A stretch of DNA of 6,500 nucleotides from Candidatus Bipolaricaulota bacterium (GCA_015487455.1 WFPR01000154.1:1-6500), one strand, 5' to 3'; numbered from the stretch's first letter, positions 1-6,259 are shown. The notes: generated by a model not told the origin, from the sequence alone. Made by a program: numbers and translations.

Positions 1-126
1 CTCTGGCTCCGGCCCCGGCGATGGCGATGGCGATGGGGATGGAGATGGAGGCGGGGGCGGGCTTTCGGGCTCCCGCTCTCGGGTCCCGGCGGTCCGGGCG
101 GCCGTCGTCCGTCGTAAGCGCTCCAT
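1..126 (-). CDS. N-terminus of a probable DppC/OppC-type ABC permease, cut by the window edge
   Basis: Open frame running off the left edge; about 42 codons are visible. Two in-frame ATGs lie side by side (129-127 and 126-124). I chose the second because a GAGG Shine-Dalgarno core at 132-135 stands 5 nt from it and only 2 nt from the first; the same GAGG-N5-ATG layout precedes the permease gene upstream. The visible protein starts with a basic stretch (ERLRRTTAARTAGTRERE) followed by a run of five prolines and a Pro-Ser dipeptide repeat, then GPEPE. No membrane segment is reached. The assignment is inference: it follows a DppB-type permease by under 40 nt on the same strand, exactly where DppC/OppC normally sits, and DppC proteins begin with a cytoplasmic tail before their first membrane helix. 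A Pro-rich repeat tail is not part of the family's usual form. It could instead be an ATPase or an unrelated protein. Confidence 0.5.
   Translation of the reverse strand, partial: MERLRRTTAARTAGTREREPESPPPPPSPSPSPSPSPGPEPE
19..48. repeat. Short tandem repeat, five hexanucleotide units (NGATGG on + strand)
   Basis: Five consecutive 6-bp units: three CGATGG, then GGATGG and AGATGG. On the minus strand they encode alternating Pro-Ser in the N-terminal tail of the partial gene at the left edge. The period is a multiple of three, so copy-number change would alter the length of the Pro-Ser run without breaking the frame. The last two units have drifted at their first base. Confidence 0.85.
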
Positions 127-132
127 CATCGC

Positions 133-152
133 CTCGTGGGTTCTCGTGGGTT
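133..152. repeat. Perfect 10-bp tandem duplication between the two permease genes
   Basis: CTCGTGGGTT occurs twice, head to tail, at 133-142 and 143-152 (on the transcribed strand AACCCACGAG twice). Two further GGGTT motifs follow at 154-158 and 161-165, the last overlapping the stop codon of the permease gene. The downstream copy supplies the GAG of the GAGG ribosome-binding core of the next gene. It is probably a local slippage duplication; a regulatory role is not shown. Confidence 0.8.
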
Positions 153-163
153 TGGGTTATGGG

Positions 164-1312
164 TTAATCATAGCGGATTCTCGGGTCGACCAGCGCGAGC
201 AGGATGTCCGCCAGGAGGTTGCCCAGGAGCAACATCACGGCGAAGAACGTCAACGTCGTGAGGATCAGGTACTCGTCCTTGTTGAGCAGCGACTGGTAGT
301 ACAGCAGCTCGACGGTCGGGATGTTGAGCACGATGGCCGTGACCAGCGCGCCCGAGATCAGGAACGGCAGGAACTGGCCGAAGATCGAGATCATGGGGTT
401 GACGGCGTTGCGGACGGCGTGCTTCCAGATCACGACCCGATCGCTCAGCCCCTTGGCCCGCGCCGTCTGGATGTACGGCGAGCCCAGGATGTCGAGGAGC
501 TGGCCGCGCATGACCCGGATGAGCCCGGCCAGCGCGCTCGTCCCCAGCACCAGCACCACGGGCCACAAATGCCACAGGTAGTCCAAAAACTTGCCCCAGG
601 TCCACTGCCAGGGCCACACGCCCCCGACGGCGATGTACTTCTGGTAGAAGAGCCCCCCGACGCCCAGGCAGTAGCGCCCGACGTCCGGCCGGTCCCAGCA
701 ATACTGGCCGACGTCCAAGGGCCCCGCCAGCAGGTAGACGACGATCAGCGCCAGGAAGAAGTTCGGGATGCTCAGCCCCAAAAACCCGAGGAACGTCAAC
801 ACGTGGTCCCCGACGGAGTACTGGTGCGTGGCGGAGTAGATCCCGATGGGGATCGCGACCAGCCAGATGAACACGAACACGGGGACCGTCATGAGCAGCG
901 TGTAGGGCAGGTACTGGGCCAGGAGGTCCGAGACGGTGCGCTGATATTGGAACGACTCCCCGAAGTACGGCCGCCAGACGGGCAGCGGGACCGTGAGCCC
1001 CAGGAGCGGCAGCTCGACGGGCCGCACCGACCAGACCCGCCAGCGCTCGCCCGTCTTGGGGTCGAGAGCGTCGGTCCAGCAGCAGATCCCCGCCACCCAC
1101 TTGAGGTAGCGCTGCCACCAGGGGAGGTCGAGCCCCAGGCTGCGCTCCAGCCGCTCGATCGTCTCCTCCGTGATCGTCGGGTTGAAGCGGAACTGGTCGA
1201 CGTAGGTGCCCGTGAAGCGCTCGTAGAGCAGCACCATGAGGAACGAGACGAAGCTCACGGCGATCAGCGTCGGGATCATGTAGAGCGTCCGACGCACGAC
1301 GTAGCCGAGCAT
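164..1312 (-). CDS. DppB/OppB-type ABC transporter permease with enlarged external loops
   Basis: Inner-membrane permease of a peptide/nickel-type ABC importer (BPD_transp_1 fold), 382 residues against roughly 305-340 for typical DppB/OppB. The N-terminus (GYVVRRTLYMIPTLIAVSFV) is the family's first membrane helix after a short basic start. Further membrane segments lie near residues 134-157, 170-195, 247-266, 312-332 and 350-374. The cytoplasmic EAA-type coupling loop that contacts the ATPase is at about 281-305 (TARAKGLSDRVVIWKHAVRN), and the protein ends in the characteristic LVDPRIRYD. The surplus length is in two external loops: residues 65-120, with adjacent Cys77-Cys78 and many Trp, and 196-246, with Cys205 and Cys215. 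The ATG has a GAGG ribosome-binding core 5 nt upstream and lies 21 nt after the binding-protein stop, so the two are almost certainly co-transcribed. The substrate cannot be read from the permease; peptides are the default guess. Confidence 0.95.
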   Translation of the reverse strand: MLGYVVRRTLYMIPTLIAVSFVSFLMVLLYERFTGTYVDQFRFNPTITEETIERLERSLGLDLPWWQRYLKWVAGICCWTDALDPKTGERWRVWSVRPVELPLLGLTVPLPVWRPYFGESFQYQRTVSDLLAQYLPYTLLMTVPVFVFIWLVAIPIGIYSATHQYSVGDHVLTFLGFLGLSIPNFFLALIVVYLLAGPLDVGQYCWDRPDVGRYCLGVGGLFYQKYIAVGGVWPWQWTWGKFLDYLWHLWPVVLVLGTSALAGLIRVMRGQLLDILGSPYIQTARAKGLSDRVVIWKHAVRNAVNPMISIFGQFLPFLISGALVTAIVLNIPTVELLYYQSLLNKDEYLILTTLTFFAVMLLLGNLLADILLALVDPRIRYD

Positions 1313-1333
1313 CCCCGCCTCGCTCCCGTTCGC

Positions 1334-4180
1334 TCACCCGCCGCGGCCCGACCCGGGCTCGGACAACGTCTCCAGCCGCCGCGCCTCGTCCTTCCACCAG
1401 AGCAGGTAGGCGACCTGGGGCGCGCCGAAGTTGGGCTTGAAGACCTGGGCGTTCCCCAGCGTCTCGAGCGTGACGTAGAGGAAGCGCTGGTTCACCAGAT
1501 AGATCAGGGGCACGTTGTCGCGGACGAGGTGCTGCAGCTCGACGTAGTAGCGCTTGGCCTCCTCGAAGTCGTAGGTGGAGACGCCCAGGTCGACGAGCTG
1601 TTCAAGGCGCTTCTCCCACTCGGGTGGGTTCTCGGCGGCGGAGTAGCGCCAGAAGTGGAGGTGCCCCTTGGTCTTCCAGACGTTGGGCGCATGGGGCTCG
1701 ACGTCGCCCGTAAGGCCCAGCAACACGGCCTCGTACTTGCTGCCCAAGAGGTCGCTCACGAGCGCGTTGAAGTCCTTGGGCTTGTAGTTCGCGCGCACCC
1801 CGATCGCGGCCCAGTCAGAGACCAGCGCCTCGCAGAGCTGCTCCCGCACCTCGTTGCCCTCGTTCGTCGAGAGCACGAACTCGAGATCGCGCTCGGCCTC
1901 GGGCGGGAGCCGCTGGAGCTGTTCGTCCGTCCAGCCGCGGGCCTTCAGGAACGCGTCCGTGATCTCGCGCACGCCGTCCCCGTCGACGTCCACAAGCTCG
2001 AGCTCGTCCAACAGCCGCTTGGCCGTCTCGGGGTCGTAGGCGTAGGGGTCGTAGTCGGGGCCGTGCTCGTCGTCGTAGAAGGGCGAGGGGATGCTGATCG
2101 GGCTCCACTGCGGCACGGCCAGCCCGTAGTAGATGTTGTCGATGATCGACGGCTTGTCGATGGCGAACGCCAGCGCCTGCCGGAACTTCACCTCGCGGAA
2201 GACCGTCTGAAGGGCGAGCTTCATCGGGTCGTCGGGGAAGCCCCGCTCGCCGACATCTTGGTTGATGGCCACCCAGGTCGTCCCGAACACGGGGCCACCT
2301 AGGATGGGCAGCCAGCCCTTGGCCTCGGCCTCCCTCTTGATCTGGGGCCAGTCCTGGGGCCGCGGCGCGTAGACGTCGATCTCGCCCGTTCTAAACTTTG
2401 CGAACTCCGTGTTGCGGTCCTTGACGATCAGGAAGACGTACTCCTCGAGGTAGGGCAGCTGGACGCCGTTCGTGTCGACGCGCCAGTAGTAGGGGTTGCG
2501 CTTCAGGATCACCTGCTGCTCGACGTCGTAGCGGACCAGCACGAACGGCCCCAGCCCGACGATCTCCTCCGGGTCGGCGGCCGTCGTCCAGGTGTCCATG
2601 AACGTGCCGGGCCGCACCCCCCACTCCCCGGCCTCGATCGGCGCCTCGATGCCCTGCAGCTCGTCGACCGCCTGCTGGAGGGCGGCGCGGGCCTCCTGGG
2701 CGTCGGGCCCGGAGGGGAGCGCGTCGAGGAGCTTCTTGAGCGTCGTGGCGAGCTGGAGGGCCGCGCCCTTGGCCCCCTCCGCGTCTTCAGCCGTGAGCGC
2801 GTCGTCGAGCGCTTGGAAGGCATCTTTGGCCTCTTTCAGCAGCGCTTGGACGCGCTCTTGCACTTCCTCGTCGCCCAGCTCGGGGTTCGCCGCCCGCACG
2901 CCCCGCGCCAAGGCCGCCTCGATGGCGTCTTGGTTGTCGACGAAGGCACAGCGCGAGCGGCTGTAGTGCCGCCACGCCCCCGGCGCGGTGCGGGCGACCC
3001 TGTCCTCGAGCACGTGCTTCGGCAGCACGGGGAACTGCGAGGCCACGCTGTTGAAGAACGGCCGGTAGACGGCCGGGAGGATCGCCTTGACGGTGTAGTC
3101 GTCGACCTTGACGTATCGGATGGGCTTCCCCTGCACGAAGAACGAGTCCCGATAGTTGTTCGAGACGTCGCAGTTGAGGATGATGTCGTTGACGGTGAAG
3201 ATCACGTCGTCGGCCGTGAACGGCTGCCCGTCGGAGAACTTCACGCCCCGGCGGAGGTAGAACGTGATCTCGAGCCCGTCCTCGGAGATCTCCCAGCTGC
3301 GGGCCAGCCCCGGCATCGGCTGGTAGTCCATCGGGTTTTGGTCCACGAGGCCCGCCTGGAGCCGGAAGATCACCACCGTGGAGCTGGTCTCCTGGGCGGC
3401 GTAGGGGTTGAACGTCTTGGGGGGCTCGAAGCTCGAGTCGATGAACCGCCCGCCGGGGATGCCCAGCTCGACCAGCCCGTAGCTCTCGTCGAGGACCTGG
3501 GCGTCGGGGGGCACCTCGCCCGGCCGCACGCTCGGGTCGATCGCGGGCTCGACGGCCGTCACCCCCGCCTTCCAGTCGAGCACTTCGATGAGATGAGGCC
3601 CGGCCAGCTCGACGGGGACCTGGAAGGTTAAGGGCTTCGTCTCACCCGGCTCCAGCTCGACGGCCTTGGAGGCGACGACCTCGCCGTTGAGCTTGAGCTC
3701 CACGGTGACCTCAGGGTCCTCCGACCCCGTGGGCTTCACCCAGACGCGCACGTCGACCGTCCCGCCGACGACCACGTAGCCGTTGGCCGGGAACATCTCC
3801 GCCTTGACGACCGTGGCGGGCAGCTCGGCCGCGGCCGCAACCGCTTCAGCCTCTTCAGCCGCTTCAGCCTCGGCTTCGGCTTTCGCCTCAGCAGCGGCCT
3901 CCTCCTCGTTCACCCCAGCGGGCGCTTCAGCGGGCGGGGCCGCCTCCGCGGGCTGCTCGGCGATCTCTTCTTCGGCCGCTTCAGCCGCTTCGGCCGCGGA
4001 CGGCGGACTTACGGCCGCCTCCTCCGGCTGCTCTTGGGCCTGCTCGCCAGGGGAGGTCGGCGGCTGGGCCGTCTGCTGCCCGCCGCAGCCCGCCAAGCCC
4101 CACCCCACCAGCGCCAACGCCGCCAGGAGCCACACCGCCTTCGCTGCGCGCCTCGCGCTCCGTCTCCGTCGGGTGCTCAT
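1334..4180 (-). CDS. Large lipoprotein substrate-binding protein, family 5 (peptide/nickel ABC importer), with extra domains
   Basis: Extracytoplasmic solute receptor that hands its ligand to the adjacent permease; 948 residues from the ATG, against 500-600 for most of the family. The ATG is chosen over the in-frame GTG at 4201 because GGGGGAGG lies 6 nt before it and it gives a clean lipoprotein signal: basic start, hydrophobic core, then a LAGC lipobox with Cys32 as the predicted lipidated residue. Next come an Ala/Glu/Pro-rich tether (about 40-120), a beta-rich, probably Ig-like segment (about 124-211), and the SBP_bac_5 domain (about 233-933). Hallmarks of that domain are LARSWEISEDGLEITFYLRRGVKF at about 292-315, FTADDVIFT, VGLGPF, LKRNPYYWRVD, FRQALAFAIDK, and an acidic DVDGDGVRE motif near 731-739 that resembles a calcium loop. 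A charged helical stretch (about 414-519) is inserted between PVLPKHVLED and DPEEIVGLGPF. It starts 60 nt after rpmB and is followed by the permease gene. Peptide specificity is not proven; nickel, sugars and other ligands occur in this family. Confidence 0.93.
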   Translation of the reverse strand: MSTRRRRSARRAAKAVWLLAALALVGWGLAGCGGQQTAQPPTSPGEQAQEQPEEAAVSPPSAAEAAEAAEEEIAEQPAEAAPPAEAPAGVNEEEAAAEAKAEAEAEAAEEAEAVAAAAELPATVVKAEMFPANGYVVVGGTVDVRVWVKPTGSEDPEVTVELKLNGEVVASKAVELEPGETKPLTFQVPVELAGPHLIEVLDWKAGVTAVEPAIDPSVRPGEVPPDAQVLDESYGLVELGIPGGRFIDSSFEPPKTFNPYAAQETSSTVVIFRLQAGLVDQNPMDYQPMPGLARSWEISEDGLEITFYLRRGVKFSDGQPFTADDVIFTVNDIILNCDVSNNYRDSFFVQGKPIRYVKVDDYTVKAILPAVYRPFFNSVASQFPVLPKHVLEDRVARTAPGAWRHYSRSRCAFVDNQDAIEAALARGVRAANPELGDEEVQERVQALLKEAKDAFQALDDALTAEDAEGAKGAALQLATTLKKLLDALPSGPDAQEARAALQQAVDELQGIEAPIEAGEWGVRPGTFMDTWTTAADPEEIVGLGPFVLVRYDVEQQVILKRNPYYWRVDTNGVQLPYLEEYVFLIVKDRNTEFAKFRTGEIDVYAPRPQDWPQIKREAEAKGWLPILGGPVFGTTWVAINQDVGERGFPDDPMKLALQTVFREVKFRQALAFAIDKPSIIDNIYYGLAVPQWSPISIPSPFYDDEHGPDYDPYAYDPETAKRLLDELELVDVDGDGVREITDAFLKARGWTDEQLQRLPPEAERDLEFVLSTNEGNEVREQLCEALVSDWAAIGVRANYKPKDFNALVSDLLGSKYEAVLLGLTGDVEPHAPNVWKTKGHLHFWRYSAAENPPEWEKRLEQLVDLGVSTYDFEEAKRYYVELQHLVRDNVPLIYLVNQRFLYVTLETLGNAQVFKPNFGAPQVAYLLWWKDEARRLETLSEPGSGRGG
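3844..3869. repeat. Imperfect 9-bp repeats coding the Ala/Glu tether of the binding protein
   Basis: CTTCAGCC recurs every 9 bp at 3844, 3853 and 3862, with decayed versions continuing to about 3880 and similar GCTTC(A/G)GCC units at about 3970-3995. On the coding strand they give the EAEAEAEAAEEAEAV-type low-complexity segment. The in-frame period suggests that the tether grew by slippage. It lies wholly within the binding-protein gene. Confidence 0.6.
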
Positions 4181-4186
4181 CCCTCG

Positions 4187-4194
4187 CCTCCCCC
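4187..4194 (-). promoter_or_regulatory. Strong Shine-Dalgarno that fixes the start of the binding-protein gene
   Basis: GGGGGAGG on the minus strand, six bases before the ATG at 4180-4178. It lies inside the reading frame that would open from the GTG at 4201, which argues that the GTG is not the start. Confidence 0.8.
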
Positions 4195-4219
4195 TTTTCA
4201 CGTGTCCTCGCCCTTTTTT

Positions 4220-4250
4220 GGCCTTGAGGTCTTGAACGGCTCAAACGGCC
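4220..4250 (-). other. Inverted repeat (possible RNA hairpin) across the rpmB stop codon
   Basis: GGCCTTGAG at 4220-4228 is matched by CTCAA at 4240-4244 and GGCC at 4247-4250, giving two stem blocks of 5 and 4 bp with a 2-nt bulge and an 11-nt loop. On the transcribed strand the 5' arm begins in the last rpmB codons and spans its stop. The 3' arm is followed by an A-run rather than a U-run, so it does not look like an intrinsic terminator. It could act as an RNA-stability or attenuating hairpin between rpmB and the transporter genes, or be chance; the AT-rich middle makes it only moderately stable. Confidence 0.3.
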
Positions 4251-4429
4251 TTGACGACCCTGCCCGCCTTGAGGCACTTGGTGCACACGGTGATCGTCCT
4301 TCGGCGGCCGTCGACGTAGGCCCGCACCTTCTGCAGATTGGGCCGCCGGACCTTGCGGTTGCGGTTGCCCGCGAAGCTCACCTTGTTGCCGATGTCCGTC
4401 TTCTTCCCGCAGATCTCGCACACGGCCAT
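4241..4429 (-). CDS. rpmB: Large-subunit ribosomal protein L28 (bL28), zinc-ribbon form
   Basis: Structural protein of the 50S ribosomal subunit, 62 residues, a normal length for short bL28 proteins. It begins MAVCEICGKK and carries the family core PNLQKVRAYVDGRRRTITVC. Two CxxC pairs (Cys4/Cys7 and Cys49/Cys52) form a predicted zinc-binding site, as in the C+ paralogues of this family. The residues between are rich in Arg and Lys, as expected for rRNA contact. An in-frame GTG at 4438 overlaps the etfA stop and would add three residues. The ATG is preferred because bL28 proteins normally start just before the first CxxC and because GAGGGAG lies immediately upstream. The ATG is 5 nt after the etfA stop, so translation is probably coupled. 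rpmB more often stands alone or beside rpmG, so its place between etfA and transporter genes is unusual. Confidence 0.96.
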   Translation of the reverse strand: MAVCEICGKKTDIGNKVSFAGNRNRKVRRPNLQKVRAYVDGRRRTITVCTKCLKAGRVVKAV

Positions 4430-4434
4430 CTCCC

Positions 4435-5457
4435 TCACCCCGCTTGCCCCGCCTTGATCTTCTTGATCTCCTCGATGAGCTTGGGGACGATCTCGTGGAG
4501 GTCGCCGATCACCCCGTAGTCGGCCCGCTGGAAGATGGGCGCCTCGGGGTCCTTGTTGATGGCCAGGATGCGCTTGGCCCCCTTGACCCCGACCATGTGC
4601 TGGATGGCGCCCGAGATCCCGCAGGCGATGTAGAGGTCGGGCGCGATCTGGACGCCCGTCTGGCCGATCTGGTCGGTGTGGGGCCGCCAGCCGTTGTTGG
4701 TGGCCACCCGCGAGCAGCCGACCGCCCCGCCCAGCAGCGCGGCCAGCTCCTCCAGCATCTTGAAGCCCTCGGCGCTCCCGACCCCGCGTCCGCCCCCGAC
4801 CACGACCTTGGCCTCCGTGAGCGGGACGCCCTTGCGCTCCGCCTGCACGCGCTCGACCACCCGCACCACGAGATCGGAGTCGCTCAGCTCGGGCGTGAAC
4901 GCCTCAAGCTCAAGTTCAAGCTCGACGCCCTCGGTGGCTGGGCTCGGGGCGGGCTCCGCCGCCACGGCGTGGGGCGCGACAGTGAGCAGCTTCGGCTCCC
5001 CCTTAAGCTCGGCGTCCTCGAGGAGGCTCCCGCCCCAGCGCAGGCGGGTGAGCGCCCAGGGGCCGTTCGCCTGAGCTCGAACTTCGACGCAGTTTGTGGC
5101 CGCGACCACCCCGAGCTGCGCGCCGACGTGGGCGATCAGCTCGTGGCCCCGGTCCGTCCCGGCGGCCAGCACGGCCTTGGGCTGCCTTTGCTGAACGAGC
5201 TGGGCGACGCCCTTGGCCCAGGCCAGCGGGGCGTAGTCGCGCAGCGCCTCGTGCCGCACCCAATACGCCTTGGCGACGCCATAAGGCCGGAGGGCGTCGG
5301 CGAGCGCCCGCGCTTGGGCCTCCTCGGCCCCGATGATCACGGCCTCCAAGGGGGCGTTCAGCGCCTGGGCGACCCCGCGGGCCAGGGTCAGCATCTCCAG
5401 CGACGCCTCGTTCAGCTTGCCCTGATCGTGCTCGACGAGGCCCAGAACCGCGCTCAT
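4435..5457 (-). CDS. etfA: Electron transfer flavoprotein, alpha subunit (EtfA/FixB)
   Basis: Cytoplasmic alpha subunit of the ETF heterodimer, which takes electrons from flavin dehydrogenases; 340 residues, close to the family norm of about 310-340. Residues 1-185 form the N-terminal alpha/beta domain. Residues 186-340 form the FAD domain with VVVGGGRGVG (218-227), GCSRVATNNGW (247-257), QIGQTG (263-268) and the signature LYIACGISGAIQH (275-287), followed by ILAINKDPEAPIF. By alignment from memory with human ETF-alpha, Arg250, Thr267 and His287 match the Arg, Thr and His that contact the FAD isoalloxazine ring, so the cofactor site looks intact. A short acidic linker (ELELELEAF) joins the domains. 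The ATG is one base after the etfB stop, giving a coupled etfB-etfA pair. Whether this ETF is canonical, a FixAB type serving nitrogenase, or electron-bifurcating cannot be settled here; no fixC, fixX or acyl-CoA dehydrogenase gene lies in the window. Confidence 0.97.
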   Translation of the reverse strand: MSAVLGLVEHDQGKLNEASLEMLTLARGVAQALNAPLEAVIIGAEEAQARALADALRPYGVAKAYWVRHEALRDYAPLAWAKGVAQLVQQRQPKAVLAAGTDRGHELIAHVGAQLGVVAATNCVEVRAQANGPWALTRLRWGGSLLEDAELKGEPKLLTVAPHAVAAEPAPSPATEGVELELELEAFTPELSDSDLVVRVVERVQAERKGVPLTEAKVVVGGGRGVGSAEGFKMLEELAALLGGAVGCSRVATNNGWRPHTDQIGQTGVQIAPDLYIACGISGAIQHMVGVKGAKRILAINKDPEAPIFQRADYGVIGDLHEIVPKLIEEIKKIKAGQAG

Positions 5458-5458
5458 G

Positions 5459-6232
5459 TCAGATCACCCCGAGCTCCTTGAGCTTCTCGACGATCTTGGG
5501 GACGGCCTCGACCCCCTCGCCTAAAATTTCGCACTCGCCCGTCCGCTCCGGCGGCTTGCGCAGCCGCGTCTTGACCAGCTGCATCTCGGGCTTCGGGGGC
5601 TGGAGCCTCTGGATCGCCTTCTTCTTGGCCGTCATGATCCCCCGGAGCGACGGGTGGCGCGGGACGTTGATCCCCTCCTTCACGGTGAAGACGGCCGGGA
5701 GCGGCACCCTGTAGACCTCCCAGCCGCCGGGGATCTCGCGCTTGGCCGTCGCCGTCCCGTCTTGAACGTCAACTTCTAGGGCTTTGATGCCCGCGACGCA
5801 GGGCCGTCCCAGCGCGTCGGCCACCCGCACCCCCGTCTGGTAGTGGCCCGCGTCGGCCGACTCGTTCCCGAACAGCAGGACGTCGAAGGGCGCGCCCTGG
5901 GCGGCCTCCAGCCCCTTGACGGCCTCGACGATCGCCTGGGCCGTGGCGACGGGGTCCCACTCGCTCCCGTCGGTCTCGAGCAGCACGCCCCGGTCGATCC
6001 CCTTGGCCAGCGCCTCGCGGAGCTGCTCCGTGGCCGCCTCCGGCCCCAACGTCAGCACCGTGGACCCCCCTCCGTGCCGCTCGATCAAGCGGATGGCCTC
6101 CTCGACGGCGCACTCCTCGTGCGGGCTGATGGTGAACTCGAGGTTGCGCGTGTCGATGTCCCGGCCGTCCGGCGTGAGCTCGAACCGGGCGCCGGTGTCC
6201 GGCACGCGCTTGATGCAGACGAGCACGTTCAT
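5459..6232 (-). CDS. etfB: Electron transfer flavoprotein, beta subunit (EtfB/FixA)
   Basis: Partner of EtfA; it holds AMP in canonical ETFs or a second, bifurcating FAD in the NADH-using kinds. Full length at 257 residues. It starts MNVLVCIKRVPDT, the usual beta-subunit opening, and keeps NLEFTISPHEECAVEEAIRL. The nucleotide-binding segment is LLFGNESADAGHYQTGVRVADALGRP (about 119-144), which differs from the common QAIDGD..Q form. The C-terminal part has the ETF-beta signature area at 162-184 (AKREIPGGWEVYRVPLPAVF), in which a proline replaces the usual acidic residue before GG. The partner-recognition loop follows (NVPRHPSLRGIMTAKKKAI). The ATG has a G-rich GGGGGAT a few bases upstream, and the gene lies 27 nt after the stop of the gene before it. 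The cofactor and electron donor cannot be assigned from the sequence alone. Confidence 0.97.
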   Translation of the reverse strand: MNVLVCIKRVPDTGARFELTPDGRDIDTRNLEFTISPHEECAVEEAIRLIERHGGGSTVLTLGPEAATEQLREALAKGIDRGVLLETDGSEWDPVATAQAIVEAVKGLEAAQGAPFDVLLFGNESADAGHYQTGVRVADALGRPCVAGIKALEVDVQDGTATAKREIPGGWEVYRVPLPAVFTVKEGINVPRHPSLRGIMTAKKKAIQRLQPPKPEMQLVKTRLRKPPERTGECEILGEGVEAVPKIVEKLKELGVI

Positions 6233-6259
6233 CGTTGGATCCCCCGCTTTGGCGTTGCG

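Noticed and set aside
168..1397. Alternative minus-strand frame overlapping the permease gene
   Set aside because: It is an Arg/Ala/Gly/Pro-rich frame-shifted product; the permease frame has membrane helices and the EAA loop.
146..2302. Very long open frame on the + strand (718 codons)
   Set aside because: It lies opposite two well-supported genes. Its product is a repetitive Arg/Asp/Gln/Pro/Val-rich string without a recognisable domain, typical of antisense frames in G+C-rich DNA.
2624..2941. Helical insert in the binding protein as a mobile element or frameshift scar
   Set aside because: It is in frame, has no flanking direct or inverted repeats that I can see, and has base composition like its surroundings.
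2813..3631. + strand open frame within the binding-protein gene
   Set aside because: Composition is that of an antisense shadow (His/Val/Asp/Arg-rich) with no domain, and it is opposite conserved SBP_bac_5 blocks.
4181..4201. GTG start for the binding protein seven codons upstream
   Set aside because: The strong GGGGGAGG ribosome-binding site lies inside those codons and fits the downstream ATG.
4181..4240. Promoter for the transporter genes in the 60-nt gap
   Set aside because: No paired -35/-10-like hexamers at proper spacing; any promoter could equally lie inside rpmB or etfA.
4202..4250. Intrinsic terminator after rpmB
   Set aside because: The hairpin is followed by an A-run, not a U-run, on the transcribed strand, and the stem is interrupted.
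4430..4438. GTG start for rpmB overlapping the etfA stop codon
   Set aside because: bL28 proteins begin just before the first CxxC, matching the ATG three codons later, which has GAGGGAG directly before it. Overlap initiation at the GTG is possible but less likely.
4444..5481. Long + strand open frame opposite etfA
   Set aside because: It is the antisense shadow of etfA, which is identified by clear family signatures.
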